Assembly: GCA_902761755.1 (NCBI GenBank)
Contig: CACWLP010000003.1
Location: 1 to 64,000 of the forward strand
Direction of reading: 5' to 3'
Source: an uncultured Eubacteriales bacterium
Lineage (GTDB): Bacteria; Bacillota; Clostridia; Christensenellales; Aristaeellaceae
Length of the DNA: 64,000 bases
Made by a program: the position numbers and the translations under genes. Under the pieces are notes generated by a model that searched no databases, was not told where the DNA came from, and saw only the letters and a list, made by a program, of their open reading frames with translations. Positions 7,988-15,517 of the stretch are shown here, in pieces. Every line of letters begins with the position of its first letter. The first letter of the stretch is position 1.

Positions 7988-8404
7988 TCAGTTGCTGCGG
8001 CTGACGGCCGCGTAGTATTCTTCATCGGTCATTTCGGACAGGGGCTTGACGGCGCCGGACTTGGGCGCGTCCTGGGTGAGCAGGCGCTCTTCCACGCCCT
8101 GCTGCACCGCGGCGCGGAAGGCGTCCTCCAGGGCGTCCACGCCCCGGCGGAGGGCGTCCTCGTCGGCGAAGGCCAGGCAGTCGGCCAGGGCCGCGGGCAG
8201 CCCGCGCTGCTGCAGAAGCTCATGGGCCTGAGCAGTCAGCTCCCGGCGGCGCAGCTCGTCCTCCCGGGTGTCCAGCGTCCGGCGGCGGGATTCATCCTGC
8301 TCTGTCAGGGCCTCCACCTGGGCGGAAAGCCGGGCGGCCAGCTCGGCCAACCGGCCTTCCACGGCGGCGAGGGTATCGGCGGGGGTATAGGCGGTTTCTT
8401 CCAT
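7988..8404 (-). CDS. Capsid scaffold protein, DUF4355-like (138 aa)
   Basis: ATG at 8404. The product is highly charged and coiled-coil, with Glu/Arg-rich heptads at residues 15-60 and a C-terminus MTDEEYYAAVSRSN. The layout (charged coil, small C-terminal tail, gene between portal and capsid) is that of DUF4355 scaffold proteins. It would guide assembly of the P22-type coat and then leave the procapsid. Confidence 0.75.
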   Translation of the reverse strand: MEETAYTPADTLAAVEGRLAELAARLSAQVEALTEQDESRRRTLDTREDELRRRELTAQAHELLQQRGLPAALADCLAFADEDALRRGVDALEDAFRAAVQQGVEERLLTQDAPKSGAVKPLSEMTDEEYYAAVSRSN

Positions 8405-8418
8405 TTGGGTTTTCCTCC

Positions 8419-9714
8419 TTACGGTTTTTGATTGGTTTCGGCGGCCTCGCCGTCCAGGAAGGGCAGCTGGGAGAGGAGCACGCTGTCGGGCACCATGCCC
8501 TCCAGGGTTTTGACCATTTGGGCGGTTTCCAGGGCGGATTCGGGCAGGGCGCGGGTGAAGAGGATGCGGATGTTCCTTTCATCCGCCATGCGCCCGCCTT
8601 TGACGGCCAGGAAATGGGCGTAGCAGCGCAGGCGTTCCCGCAGGGCCTCCCGGAACCAGCGTTCCTTGAGGCGGGTCAGCTGCTCCAGGCCCAGCAGCTT
8701 GTACTTCATGGCCACGCCGCTGGCGTTCCCGGCGAACTGCCGGTCGGACAGGTCCGGGATCATGGAGAATTTGTGGATGTCGCGCTCCAGCGCGGCGCGC
8801 ACCTCCTCCGCCCCCGGCGAGGACTGCTTCACCAGGTACTGGGCGCCGGCCTCCCGGTCCGGGAGGTAGAGCAGCTTGTCCTGGCGCAGCTGCTGGGCGG
8901 GGGTGCGGCCCTGTTCGTCCGTTTCCAGCCGCGCGCCGTAGACGATCAGCAGGGCGTCGGAGAGCTGCTCCTGGTCGTTGACGCGGCTGGATTCCAGCAC
9001 GTCGTAGGCGTCGATCAGGGACAGCACCGCGTCCGCGTCGCCCTGCTCCTCTTCGTTGTTCCAGTATTCGATCAGGGGCAGGCGGCCGAAGTAATGGGGC
9101 GTGCGCTCCGCCGGGCCGCCCTGGAAGAGATGGGAAAAATCGGCGGCGCGGTAGATCAGGCGGTCCTGGGCGGTGTAGACCTCGGCTTCATACCCCCGGG
9201 GCGCGCCCCCTTCGTCGGTGACGGGGTGAAAGTGCATCCCGAAGAGGGGATCGCAGGTGACGTCGTCGGCGTAGACCACGAAGGCGCTGCGGGGATCCAG
9301 GGCGGCGGAGCGGGGCTGGGCGCGCCGGTCGGCGTAGATGACCTCCACGCCTTTTCCGTACAGGGAGGCCTGGCGGGCCAGCTCCAGATCCACCCCGGCC
9401 ACGTTGGCCGCCCGGTAGGCGGCGCGCAGCTCCTCCGCGCCGGGGCAGTCGCCCTGGTAGGAAACGGCGGCGCCGGCCAGGTAAGAGGAGGCGATGGTGA
9501 CGATGTAGCGGACGAAACCGTGGCGGGCCACGTTGTCCGGCAGTCCCTCCGCCCGGGGCTTGCGCGGGGACGGATCGCGGAGCAGGTATCTGTCCCGCAG
9601 GGCGCTCATTTTCTCCGTAGCGCGCAGGTGTTCGTTCAGGCAGCCCTGCAGCAGCTTTCCGGTCAGCCCGGAGCGCAGGACCGCCCGGTCGCGGGTGATC
9701 AAGGCGGTGTTCAC
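8419..9714 (-). CDS. Portal protein, SPP1 gp6-like (431 aa)
   Basis: The start is GTG at 9714 (AAGGAA upstream), 19 bases after the terminase stop. The sequence shows the SPP1-type portal pattern: FVRYIVTIASSYLAGAAVSY near residue 70, a central region with ADFSHLFQGG, and LPLIEYWNNEEEQGDADAV at about 200, followed by the long helical ALLIVYGA/LEQLTRLKERW regions. The portal ring is the DNA entry point and the terminase dock. Its length is slightly below that of SPP1 gp6 (about 500). Confidence 0.85.
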   Translation of the reverse strand: MNTALITRDRAVLRSGLTGKLLQGCLNEHLRATEKMSALRDRYLLRDPSPRKPRAEGLPDNVARHGFVRYIVTIASSYLAGAAVSYQGDCPGAEELRAAYRAANVAGVDLELARQASLYGKGVEVIYADRRAQPRSAALDPRSAFVVYADDVTCDPLFGMHFHPVTDEGGAPRGYEAEVYTAQDRLIYRAADFSHLFQGGPAERTPHYFGRLPLIEYWNNEEEQGDADAVLSLIDAYDVLESSRVNDQEQLSDALLIVYGARLETDEQGRTPAQQLRQDKLLYLPDREAGAQYLVKQSSPGAEEVRAALERDIHKFSMIPDLSDRQFAGNASGVAMKYKLLGLEQLTRLKERWFREALRERLRCYAHFLAVKGGRMADERNIRILFTRALPESALETAQMVKTLEGMVPDSVLLSQLPFLDGEAAETNQKP

Positions 9715-9733
9715 TTCCTTTGCGTTTGATTGG

Positions 9734-10984
9734 TCACAGGCCCAGGGCGCGCTTGCTGCCGGTATGGGCGAGGCGGCGGTCCATATCGCCCTCCAGGGCG
9801 TAGCGCAGGGCGTCGATCAGGTGGTTGTCCCGGTCCCGGGGGCGGGGCAGCACCGCGCCGTCTTTGTCCCGCTGCCACTGGTAGGCGGCCAGCTCCGCCC
9901 GGAGGCCCGGACAGGCGGGGGAGAGGATGATCTCCTGCTGGCGCAGCCACTGGATGCCGTGCTGGATGCTGTCCGGCCCTTTGCGGACCGGGTGGACCGG
10001 AAGGCCCAGGGAAAGGAGCTCCTGAATGGATTTGGGCTCGGCGCTGTCGCAGGCAATGGAGCCGAACGCGGCGTAGGGCCGCAGGAGCGCGGCCAGATCC
10101 ATGTTGGTGAGCCCCTTTTCCAGCTTTTCCTCCATCACCCAGATCCGGCGGGCCTTGCGCTCGTACCGGAGCAGCAGGAAGCCGCAGGGATCGGCGGCGA
10201 AGCCGAAATCCAGGCCCAGGCGGGTTTCCCCCGGCACGGGCTCGGGCAGCGCTTCCACCCGCCAGTTGGTGAAGATCACCGGGGCCAGCACGCCCCAGTT
10301 GCCCAGGGTGTAAACCTGGTAGAAGTAGGGGTCTTTTTCCTCCTCCAGGGCCCGGCGGTCGTCGGGGGAAAGAAAGCGGTTATCCTTGTAGGTGGTTTTC
10401 AGGATGGAGACCTGAGGGGATTCCGCGTAATTCCTCCTGTCCTGCCAGATGGAGAAGAACTCCTTGTAGATCCAGTGATCCCGGGACACGGGATTGAAGG
10501 AGAGGGTGAGGCGCTTCACATGGCGGGAGGGGCCGCGCAGGCGCTTGTCCAGCTGCTTGAAATCGGCGTAAGCGCATTCGGTGGCTTCCTCCATCCACAC
10601 GTCGGTGAGCACCCCGCGGCGGGGAGTCAGGGATTTGATCTTTTCCGCGTCGTCCAGGCCGGCGAAGAGGATCTGGGCGCCGTTGTTCCGGGCGGTGAGG
10701 GTGTGGTCCGTCTTGCTGACGGCGAAGAAGCGGCGCAGGCCCAGGCGGTCGACGGCCTTGAGGACCTCGTTCCAGCAGCTGCTTTTCAGCGTTCGGGCCA
10801 CCTGGCGCACGATCAGGGTGTTGCGCCCCGCCAGGGTGTCCAGGACGCATCGGGTGGCCAGGAAAACGCTCTTGCCGCTGCCTGCGCCGCCGAAGTAGAT
10901 CTGGTAGCGGTGCTGATTATCCAGGTGGGGCCGGTATGCTTTGTTGACGCTGCCGCCGCTGAGCGTGATGCGGGGCAAGATCAT
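9734..10984 (-). CDS. Terminase large subunit (TerL), PBSX-like (416 aa)
   Basis: The packaging ATPase/nuclease. Walker A FGGAGSGKS lies at residues 31-39, a Walker B-like VLTDVWMEEAT at 125-135, and the nuclease acidic residues appear in LGLDFGF (about 259), CDSAEP (313) and HLIDALRY (391). I use ATG 10984, which overlaps the TGA of the preceding gene; a TTG at 10978 is better spaced from the GGAGGA site and is a possible alternative. All catalytic motifs are intact, so packaging ability is not obviously lost. Confidence 0.88.
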   Translation of the reverse strand: MILPRITLSGGSVNKAYRPHLDNQHRYQIYFGGAGSGKSVFLATRCVLDTLAGRNTLIVRQVARTLKSSCWNEVLKAVDRLGLRRFFAVSKTDHTLTARNNGAQILFAGLDDAEKIKSLTPRRGVLTDVWMEEATECAYADFKQLDKRLRGPSRHVKRLTLSFNPVSRDHWIYKEFFSIWQDRRNYAESPQVSILKTTYKDNRFLSPDDRRALEEEKDPYFYQVYTLGNWGVLAPVIFTNWRVEALPEPVPGETRLGLDFGFAADPCGFLLLRYERKARRIWVMEEKLEKGLTNMDLAALLRPYAAFGSIACDSAEPKSIQELLSLGLPVHPVRKGPDSIQHGIQWLRQQEIILSPACPGLRAELAAYQWQRDKDGAVLPRPRDRDNHLIDALRYALEGDMDRRLAHTGSKRALGL

Positions 10985-11187
10985 TCCTCCTTTACGATGA
11001 TGTCGAAATCGCCGCCGGGCTGCGTTTCGCACGCGCCGGGATACGCGCGGTCGAAAATCAGCTGAAAGGCCTTGAATACGTCGGCGGTGGAGGTGTCCGG
11101 GTCCTCCAGAAGGGAAATCAGCCTTTCCAGCGCCCGGACCGCCGCTTTTTTTGCCAGGCTGCCGACGGTGCTGCTGCTGTTTGCCAT
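10981..11187 (-). CDS. Short terminase-small-subunit-like protein (68 aa)
   Basis: ATG at 11187 with a strong GAAGGAGG site. The product has a basic helical N-terminus (SLAKKAAVRALERLISLL) and an acidic C-terminus ending DFDIIVKEE. It immediately precedes and overlaps TerL, the place of the small terminase subunit, but at 68 residues it lacks room for the usual HTH plus oligomerisation core. It may be a minimal small subunit, a remnant, or an unrelated regulator. It is the first gene of the phage module; no clear minus-strand promoter was found in the 160 bases to truA. Confidence 0.55.
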   Translation of the reverse strand: MANSSSTVGSLAKKAAVRALERLISLLEDPDTSTADVFKAFQLIFDRAYPGACETQPGGDFDIIVKEE

Positions 11188-11299
11188 GACCACCTCCTTC
11201 CGGGCAGGATAAGCATACCGCCCCGGAAAACGACATGCGCTGACGGGCTGATGACGCATCCCGCCTGCGCCTGCCAAAAAGAAGAAAGCCGGGAAAGGC

Positions 11300-11328
11300 T
11301 TGATTCCCGGGCGCAAAAAAGGTATGAT
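11300..11328 (+). promoter_or_regulatory. Promoter for truA
   Basis: TTGATT (11300-11305), a 17-base spacer, then TATGAT (11323-11328), 20 bases before the truA ATG. The site marks the border between the phage module and the host operon. Confidence 0.65.
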
Positions 11329-11348
11329 AGGAGCACGGAGGCGAAACC

Positions 11349-12143
11349 ATGGATCAAAAACGGATCTTGCTCACCGTCGGCTACGACGGCACGGAATACT
11401 GCGGCTGGCAGTACCAGGACAACGGGCCCAGCATCCAGCAGGAGATCGAAAAGGCGCTGGAAGCGGCCCTGGGGGAATTTACCCGGGTCACCGGGGCCAG
11501 CCGGACGGACGCGGGGGTGCACGCCCGGGGACAGCGGGCGCATTTCGACACCTGCTCTTCCATCCCGGCGGACAAATACCCCTTCGTGCTGAACCGGTAT
11601 CTGCCCCGGGATATCCGGGTGACGGCGGCGCGCCGGGTGGCGCAGGATTTTCACGCCCGGTTCCAGGCGGTGGGGAAGTGGTACACCTACCGCATCCACA
11701 ACGCGCCCCATCCCAGCGCGCTGTTCGGGCGGATGACGGCCCACGTGCCTGTCCGCCTGGACGAGGAAGCCATGCGCCGCTGCGCCGCCGCGCTGATCGG
11801 CACCCATGATTTTTCCGCCTTCGCCGCCGCGGGGGGCCAGGCCAAAACCACCGTGCGCACCATCGACCATTTTTTCCTGGACCGGATCGGGGACGATCTG
11901 ATCCTGCGGGTCCACGGGGACGGATTCTTATACAACATGGTGCGCATCATCGCGGGCACGCTGATCGACGTGGGCCACGGAAGGCTGGAGGAGGACTGCA
12001 TGGCCCGGGCCATCGCAAGCGGGAACCGGCTGGACCTGGGCGTTACCGCGCCGGCCCAGGGGCTGGAGCTGACGCGGGTGGAATACGCATTTGAAAAGGA
12101 GGGGGCGGACGGTGATCCGGGATATCCTTGCGGAGCATTTTGA
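11349..12143 (+). CDS. truA: tRNA pseudouridine(38-40) synthase TruA
   Basis: Converts U38-U40 in the anticodon arm of many tRNAs to pseudouridine. The 264-residue protein has the family length. The catalytic motif GASRTDAGVHARG places the nucleophile at Asp54; YTYRI and GDGFLYNMVRIIAGT are further family motifs. ATG at 11349 has CGGAGG upstream. The last 32 bases overlap the next gene. It is the first host gene beside the phage module, on the opposite strand. Confidence 0.93.
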   Translation: MDQKRILLTVGYDGTEYCGWQYQDNGPSIQQEIEKALEAALGEFTRVTGASRTDAGVHARGQRAHFDTCSSIPADKYPFVLNRYLPRDIRVTAARRVAQDFHARFQAVGKWYTYRIHNAPHPSALFGRMTAHVPVRLDEEAMRRCAAALIGTHDFSAFAAAGGQAKTTVRTIDHFFLDRIGDDLILRVHGDGFLYNMVRIIAGTLIDVGHGRLEEDCMARAIASGNRLDLGVTAPAQGLELTRVEYAFEKEGADGDPGYPCGAF

Positions 12144-12657
12144 GCGCTATCCGCTGATGGGGCCCCAGGACGCGGTGAAGCTGATTTACCAGCGCGTGTT
12201 CGGCCCGGGGCATCTGATCCGGGACCCGGACGCGGCGCTGCGGGCGATCCGGGAGGAAATGAAGGGGCTTTCCGACTGGGACGGCCGGGAGCCGCTTTAC
12301 GAGCGCCTGGGCGGCGGGCTGTGCCGGCTGAACCTGCGGCCCTGCAGGGCGAAGGGGATCCCGGCGGAGGACGTGTGCGCCCTGCTCATGCAGGCTGCCA
12401 ACGGCACGCAGGGGGATATGAAGGAATTCCGCCGGTGCCTCAAGGAGCTTGAGGACATGGCGGAATACGGCGAAACGCCCTTCGAGGGCATCGCCCTGGA
12501 TGTGTTCCTCCTGGATTACCGGGGCGCCAGGCCCGTGCATCACAGCGTGCCCTACCGGGAGGCCTACCACCCCGCCTACCGGGTGGTGATCCAGAAAAAA
12601 CTGAAGGATTACCTGGCTGCCCGGCGGGAAAAACAGGAAAGTTTACAAAAATCTTAA
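12112..12657 (+). CDS. Conserved hypothetical protein (181 aa)
   Basis: I choose GTG 12112, preceded at good distance by AAAGGAGG; this start lies inside the end of truA in another frame, so the genes are probably translationally coupled. The protein is soluble, with the N-terminal pattern LMGPQDAVKLIYQRVFGPGH, a Tyr/His-rich central part (VHHSVPYREAYHPAYRVV) and a basic C-terminus. Similar stand-alone proteins exist in Firmicutes as far as I recall, without known function. The coupling to truA is the only functional hint. Confidence 0.7.
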   Translation: MIRDILAEHFERYPLMGPQDAVKLIYQRVFGPGHLIRDPDAALRAIREEMKGLSDWDGREPLYERLGGGLCRLNLRPCRAKGIPAEDVCALLMQAANGTQGDMKEFRRCLKELEDMAEYGETPFEGIALDVFLLDYRGARPVHHSVPYREAYHPAYRVVIQKKLKDYLAARREKQESLQKS

Positions 12658-12671
12658 ATTCTGCCGGATGA

Positions 12672-12700
12672 TTGCATACGAATCGAAACGATGCTATAAT
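12672..12700 (+). promoter_or_regulatory. Strong promoter of the BMP transporter operon
   Basis: TTGCAT (12672-12677), exactly 17 bases, TATAAT (12695-12700). It leaves a leader of about 50 bases ending in ATAGGAGG before the ATG at 12757. Confidence 0.8.
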
Positions 12701-12756
12701 ATCCATGGAATGCGAGAGCGCGTTTCAAGGAAAATATAAAATAGGAGGCACATACC

Positions 12757-13827
12757 ATGAAGAAGTTTCTGGCTCTGTTTCTGGTGCTGGCGCTGATGCT
12801 GCCCGTCTTCGCCGTCGCCAACGCGGAAGGCGAAAAGATCGCGCTGGTGACCGACGTGGGCACCATCGACGACGAAAGCTTCAACCAGGCCTGCTGGCAG
12901 GCGGTGGAAGCCTATGGCGTGGACAACGACATCGAGTATACCTACTATCAGCCCAGCGCCGACAGCCTGGATGCCCGTCTGCTGAGCATCGCCCAGGCCG
13001 TGAACGAGGGCGCCACCGTCATCGTTATGCCCGGCTACCTGTTCGGCGCCGCCCTGGTGACCGCCCAGGATAAGTATCCGGACGTGAAGTTCATCGCCGT
13101 GGACGTTTCCGCCGGCGACCTGACGCTGGACTATGTGGACTATGTCGAACCCGCCGCCAACGTGGTGTGCATCACCTTCGCTGAGGAGCAGGCCGGTTAC
13201 CTGGCCGGTTACGCCGCCGTGAAGGACGGCTACACCAAGCTGGGCTTCCTGGGCGGCATGGCGGTTCCCGCCGTGATCCGTTACGGCTACGGCTTCGTGC
13301 AGGGCGCCGATAAGGCCGCTGCCGAGCTGGGCCAGCAGATCGAAATCAACTACACCTACGGCGGCCAGTTCTTCGGCGACGCCGCCATCACCGCCAAGAT
13401 GGAAGGCTGGTACTCCAGCGGCACCGAGATCGTGTTCGCCTGCGGCGGCGGCATTTACACCTCCGCGGTGGAAGCGGCCAACAAGTACGGCGCCAAGGTC
13501 ATCGGCGTGGACGTGGACCAGTACTACATCGATCCCTGCATCCTGACCTCCGCCATGAAGGGCCTGCAGAATGTGACCGAGACCCTGCTGGGCGAATACT
13601 TCGACGGCAACTGGGAGACCGTGGGCGGCCAGGTGCGCAACTATTCCCTGGCTGAAGGCGATTACGTGGGCCTGCCCACCGCCGAGGAATCCTGGCGCTT
13701 CGCCTCCTTCTCCGCGGAAGACTACGCCGCGATCTACGAGGCTGTGAAGGCCGGCGAAGTGGTGGTCAGCAATGACACCGAGAACGCCCCCGCCGTCACC
13801 AACGCCACCGTAAACTACATCCAGTAA
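12757..13827 (+). CDS. BMP-family ABC transporter substrate-binding protein
   Basis: Extracytoplasmic binding protein of the BmpA/NupN/PnrA family, which binds purine and other nucleosides. The 356-residue protein has a signal peptide (residues 1-23, ending ANA|EGEK), then KIALVTDVGTIDDESFNQ, the family signature. In Gram-positive relatives these proteins are usually lipid-anchored through a cysteine; none is present here at the cleavage region, so it looks like a signal-peptidase-I substrate. Codon use is strongly biased to preferred GCC/GGC/AAG codons, suggesting high expression. A terminator follows, separating it from the ATPase and permease genes. Confidence 0.9.
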   Translation: MKKFLALFLVLALMLPVFAVANAEGEKIALVTDVGTIDDESFNQACWQAVEAYGVDNDIEYTYYQPSADSLDARLLSIAQAVNEGATVIVMPGYLFGAALVTAQDKYPDVKFIAVDVSAGDLTLDYVDYVEPAANVVCITFAEEQAGYLAGYAAVKDGYTKLGFLGGMAVPAVIRYGYGFVQGADKAAAELGQQIEINYTYGGQFFGDAAITAKMEGWYSSGTEIVFACGGGIYTSAVEAANKYGAKVIGVDVDQYYIDPCILTSAMKGLQNVTETLLGEYFDGNWETVGGQVRNYSLAEGDYVGLPTAEESWRFASFSAEDYAAIYEAVKAGEVVVSNDTENAPAVTNATVNYIQ

Positions 13828-13838
13828 TCCGGTTTCAG

Positions 13839-13873
13839 GGCCCGCAGCCATGCAGCGCTGCGGGCCTCCTTTT
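13839..13873 (+). terminator. Rho-independent terminator/attenuator after the binding-protein gene
   Basis: GGCCCGCAGC (13839-13848) pairs with GCTGCGGGCC (13857-13866), followed by a TCCTTTTT run. It probably lets the binding protein be made in excess over the membrane components. Confidence 0.85.
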
Positions 13874-13896
13874 TATATGCTATCATGTTTTTTCCG

Positions 13897-13925
13897 TTGC
13901 ATTGAAGAAAAAAATACAGTATAAT
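13897..13925 (+). promoter_or_regulatory. Second promoter, for the ABC ATPase-permease genes
   Basis: TTGCAT (13897-13902), 17 bases, TATAAT (13920-13925), downstream of the terminator. It has the same -35 and -10 boxes as the promoter at 12672. Confidence 0.75.
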
Positions 13926-13966
13926 CAGAAACAGATGATTCGGATCAGAATGGGAGGCGCTGCGGA

Positions 13967-15517
13967 TTGGACGATTATGTAATCGAGATGCGGCATATCA
14001 CCAAAACCTTCCCCGGTATCAAGGCCAACGACGATATCACCCTGCAGCTGCGCAGGGGCGAGATCCACGCGCTGCTGGGGGAAAACGGCGCGGGCAAAAG
14101 CACACTGATGAGCGTGCTCTTCGGCCTGTACCAGCCGGACAGCGGGGAAATCTACAAGGACGGCAAGAAGGTCAACATCCGCAATCCCAACGACGCCAAC
14201 GATCTGGGAATCGGCATGGTGCACCAGCACTTCAAGCTGGTGGAGGTATTTTCCGTGCTGGATAACATCATCCTGGGCGCGGAGGACACCCAATTCGGCG
14301 TGCTGAAGAAAAAGGAAGCCCGGGAAAAGGTGGTGCGGCTCAGCGAAAAATACGGGCTGCGGGTGGACCCGGACGCCCTGATCGAGGATATTTCCGTAGG
14401 CATGCAGCAAAGGGTGGAAATCCTGAAGATGCTGTACCGCGACAACGAGATCCTGATTTTTGACGAGCCCACCGCCGTGCTGACGCCCCAGGAGATCGAC
14501 GAGCTGATGGAGATCATGCGGGGCTTCGCCAAGGAAGGGAAATCCATCCTGTTCATCACCCACAAGCTGAATGAAATCATGGCGGTGGCAGACCGCTGCT
14601 CGGTGCTGCGCAAGGGCAAGTACATGGGTACGGTGAATATCGCCGAAACCAGCAAGGAAGAGCTTTCCCGCATGATGGTGGGCCGCGACGTTTCCTTCAC
14701 CGTGGATAAAAAGAACATCGACGTGGGCAGCGTGGTGCTGGAGGTCCGGGGCGTGACGGTGCCCAGCAAGCGCCACAAGAAGGACGCCGTCAAGGACGTG
14801 TCCTTCGAGGTGCGGGCCGGCGAGATCGTGTGCCTGGCGGGCATCGAAGGCAACGGCCAGACGGAATTCGTATCCGCCCTGACGGGCCTTGAAAAAATGA
14901 GCGCCGGGCGCATCCGCCTGAACGGAAAGGACATCACCCACTATTCCATCCGCGACCGCGCCAAGGCCGGCGTCAGCCACATCCCGGAGGACCGGCACAA
15001 GCACGGGCTGGTGCTGGATTATACGCTGGAGGAAAACATGGTGCTCCAGCGGTACTGGGAGCCGGCCTTCCAGGAAGCGGGCTTCATCAAGAAAAAGGAA
15101 GTGCGCCGCTACGCGGAGCGGCTGATCGAGCAGTACGACGTGCGCAGCGGCCAGGGGCCCGTCACCATCGCCCGCAGCATGTCGGGCGGCAACCAGCAGA
15201 AGGCCATCGTGGCCCGGGAGATCGACCGGGGAACGGACCTGCTGGTGGCGGTGCAGCCCACCCGCGGCCTGGACGTGGGCGCCATCGAATACATCCATAA
15301 GCAGATCGTTTCCGTCCGGGACAGCCGCAAGGCCGTGCTGCTGGTGTCCCTGGAGCTGGACGAAGTGATGAACCTGAGCGACCGGATCCTGGTCATGTAC
15401 GAAGGCGAGATCGTGGGCGAGTTCGATCCCAAGACCACCACGGTGCAGGAGCTGGGGCTGTACATGGCAGGCGCAAGACGGCAGGGAGAGGAGGAGAGGT
15501 TCGATGATCAGGAATAA
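13967..15517 (+). CDS. Nucleoside-type ABC transporter ATP-binding protein (tandem domains)
   Basis: 516-residue double ABC protein of the NupO/RbsA/MglA type. First domain: Walker A GENGAGKST (38-46), signature ISVGMQQRV, Walker B LIFDEPTAVL. Second domain: a Walker A variant GIEGNGQTE, signature MSGGNQQK and the degenerate LVAVQPTRGLDVG, the asymmetry usual in this subfamily. The start is TTG at 13967, chosen because GGGAGG lies 8 bases upstream and no ATG or GTG is near. The C-terminus overlaps the next gene by 14 bases. Confidence 0.9.
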   Translation: MDDYVIEMRHITKTFPGIKANDDITLQLRRGEIHALLGENGAGKSTLMSVLFGLYQPDSGEIYKDGKKVNIRNPNDANDLGIGMVHQHFKLVEVFSVLDNIILGAEDTQFGVLKKKEAREKVVRLSEKYGLRVDPDALIEDISVGMQQRVEILKMLYRDNEILIFDEPTAVLTPQEIDELMEIMRGFAKEGKSILFITHKLNEIMAVADRCSVLRKGKYMGTVNIAETSKEELSRMMVGRDVSFTVDKKNIDVGSVVLEVRGVTVPSKRHKKDAVKDVSFEVRAGEIVCLAGIEGNGQTEFVSALTGLEKMSAGRIRLNGKDITHYSIRDRAKAGVSHIPEDRHKHGLVLDYTLEENMVLQRYWEPAFQEAGFIKKKEVRRYAERLIEQYDVRSGQGPVTIARSMSGGNQQKAIVAREIDRGTDLLVAVQPTRGLDVGAIEYIHKQIVSVRDSRKAVLLVSLELDEVMNLSDRILVMYEGEIVGEFDPKTTTVQELGLYMAGARRQGEEERFDDQE

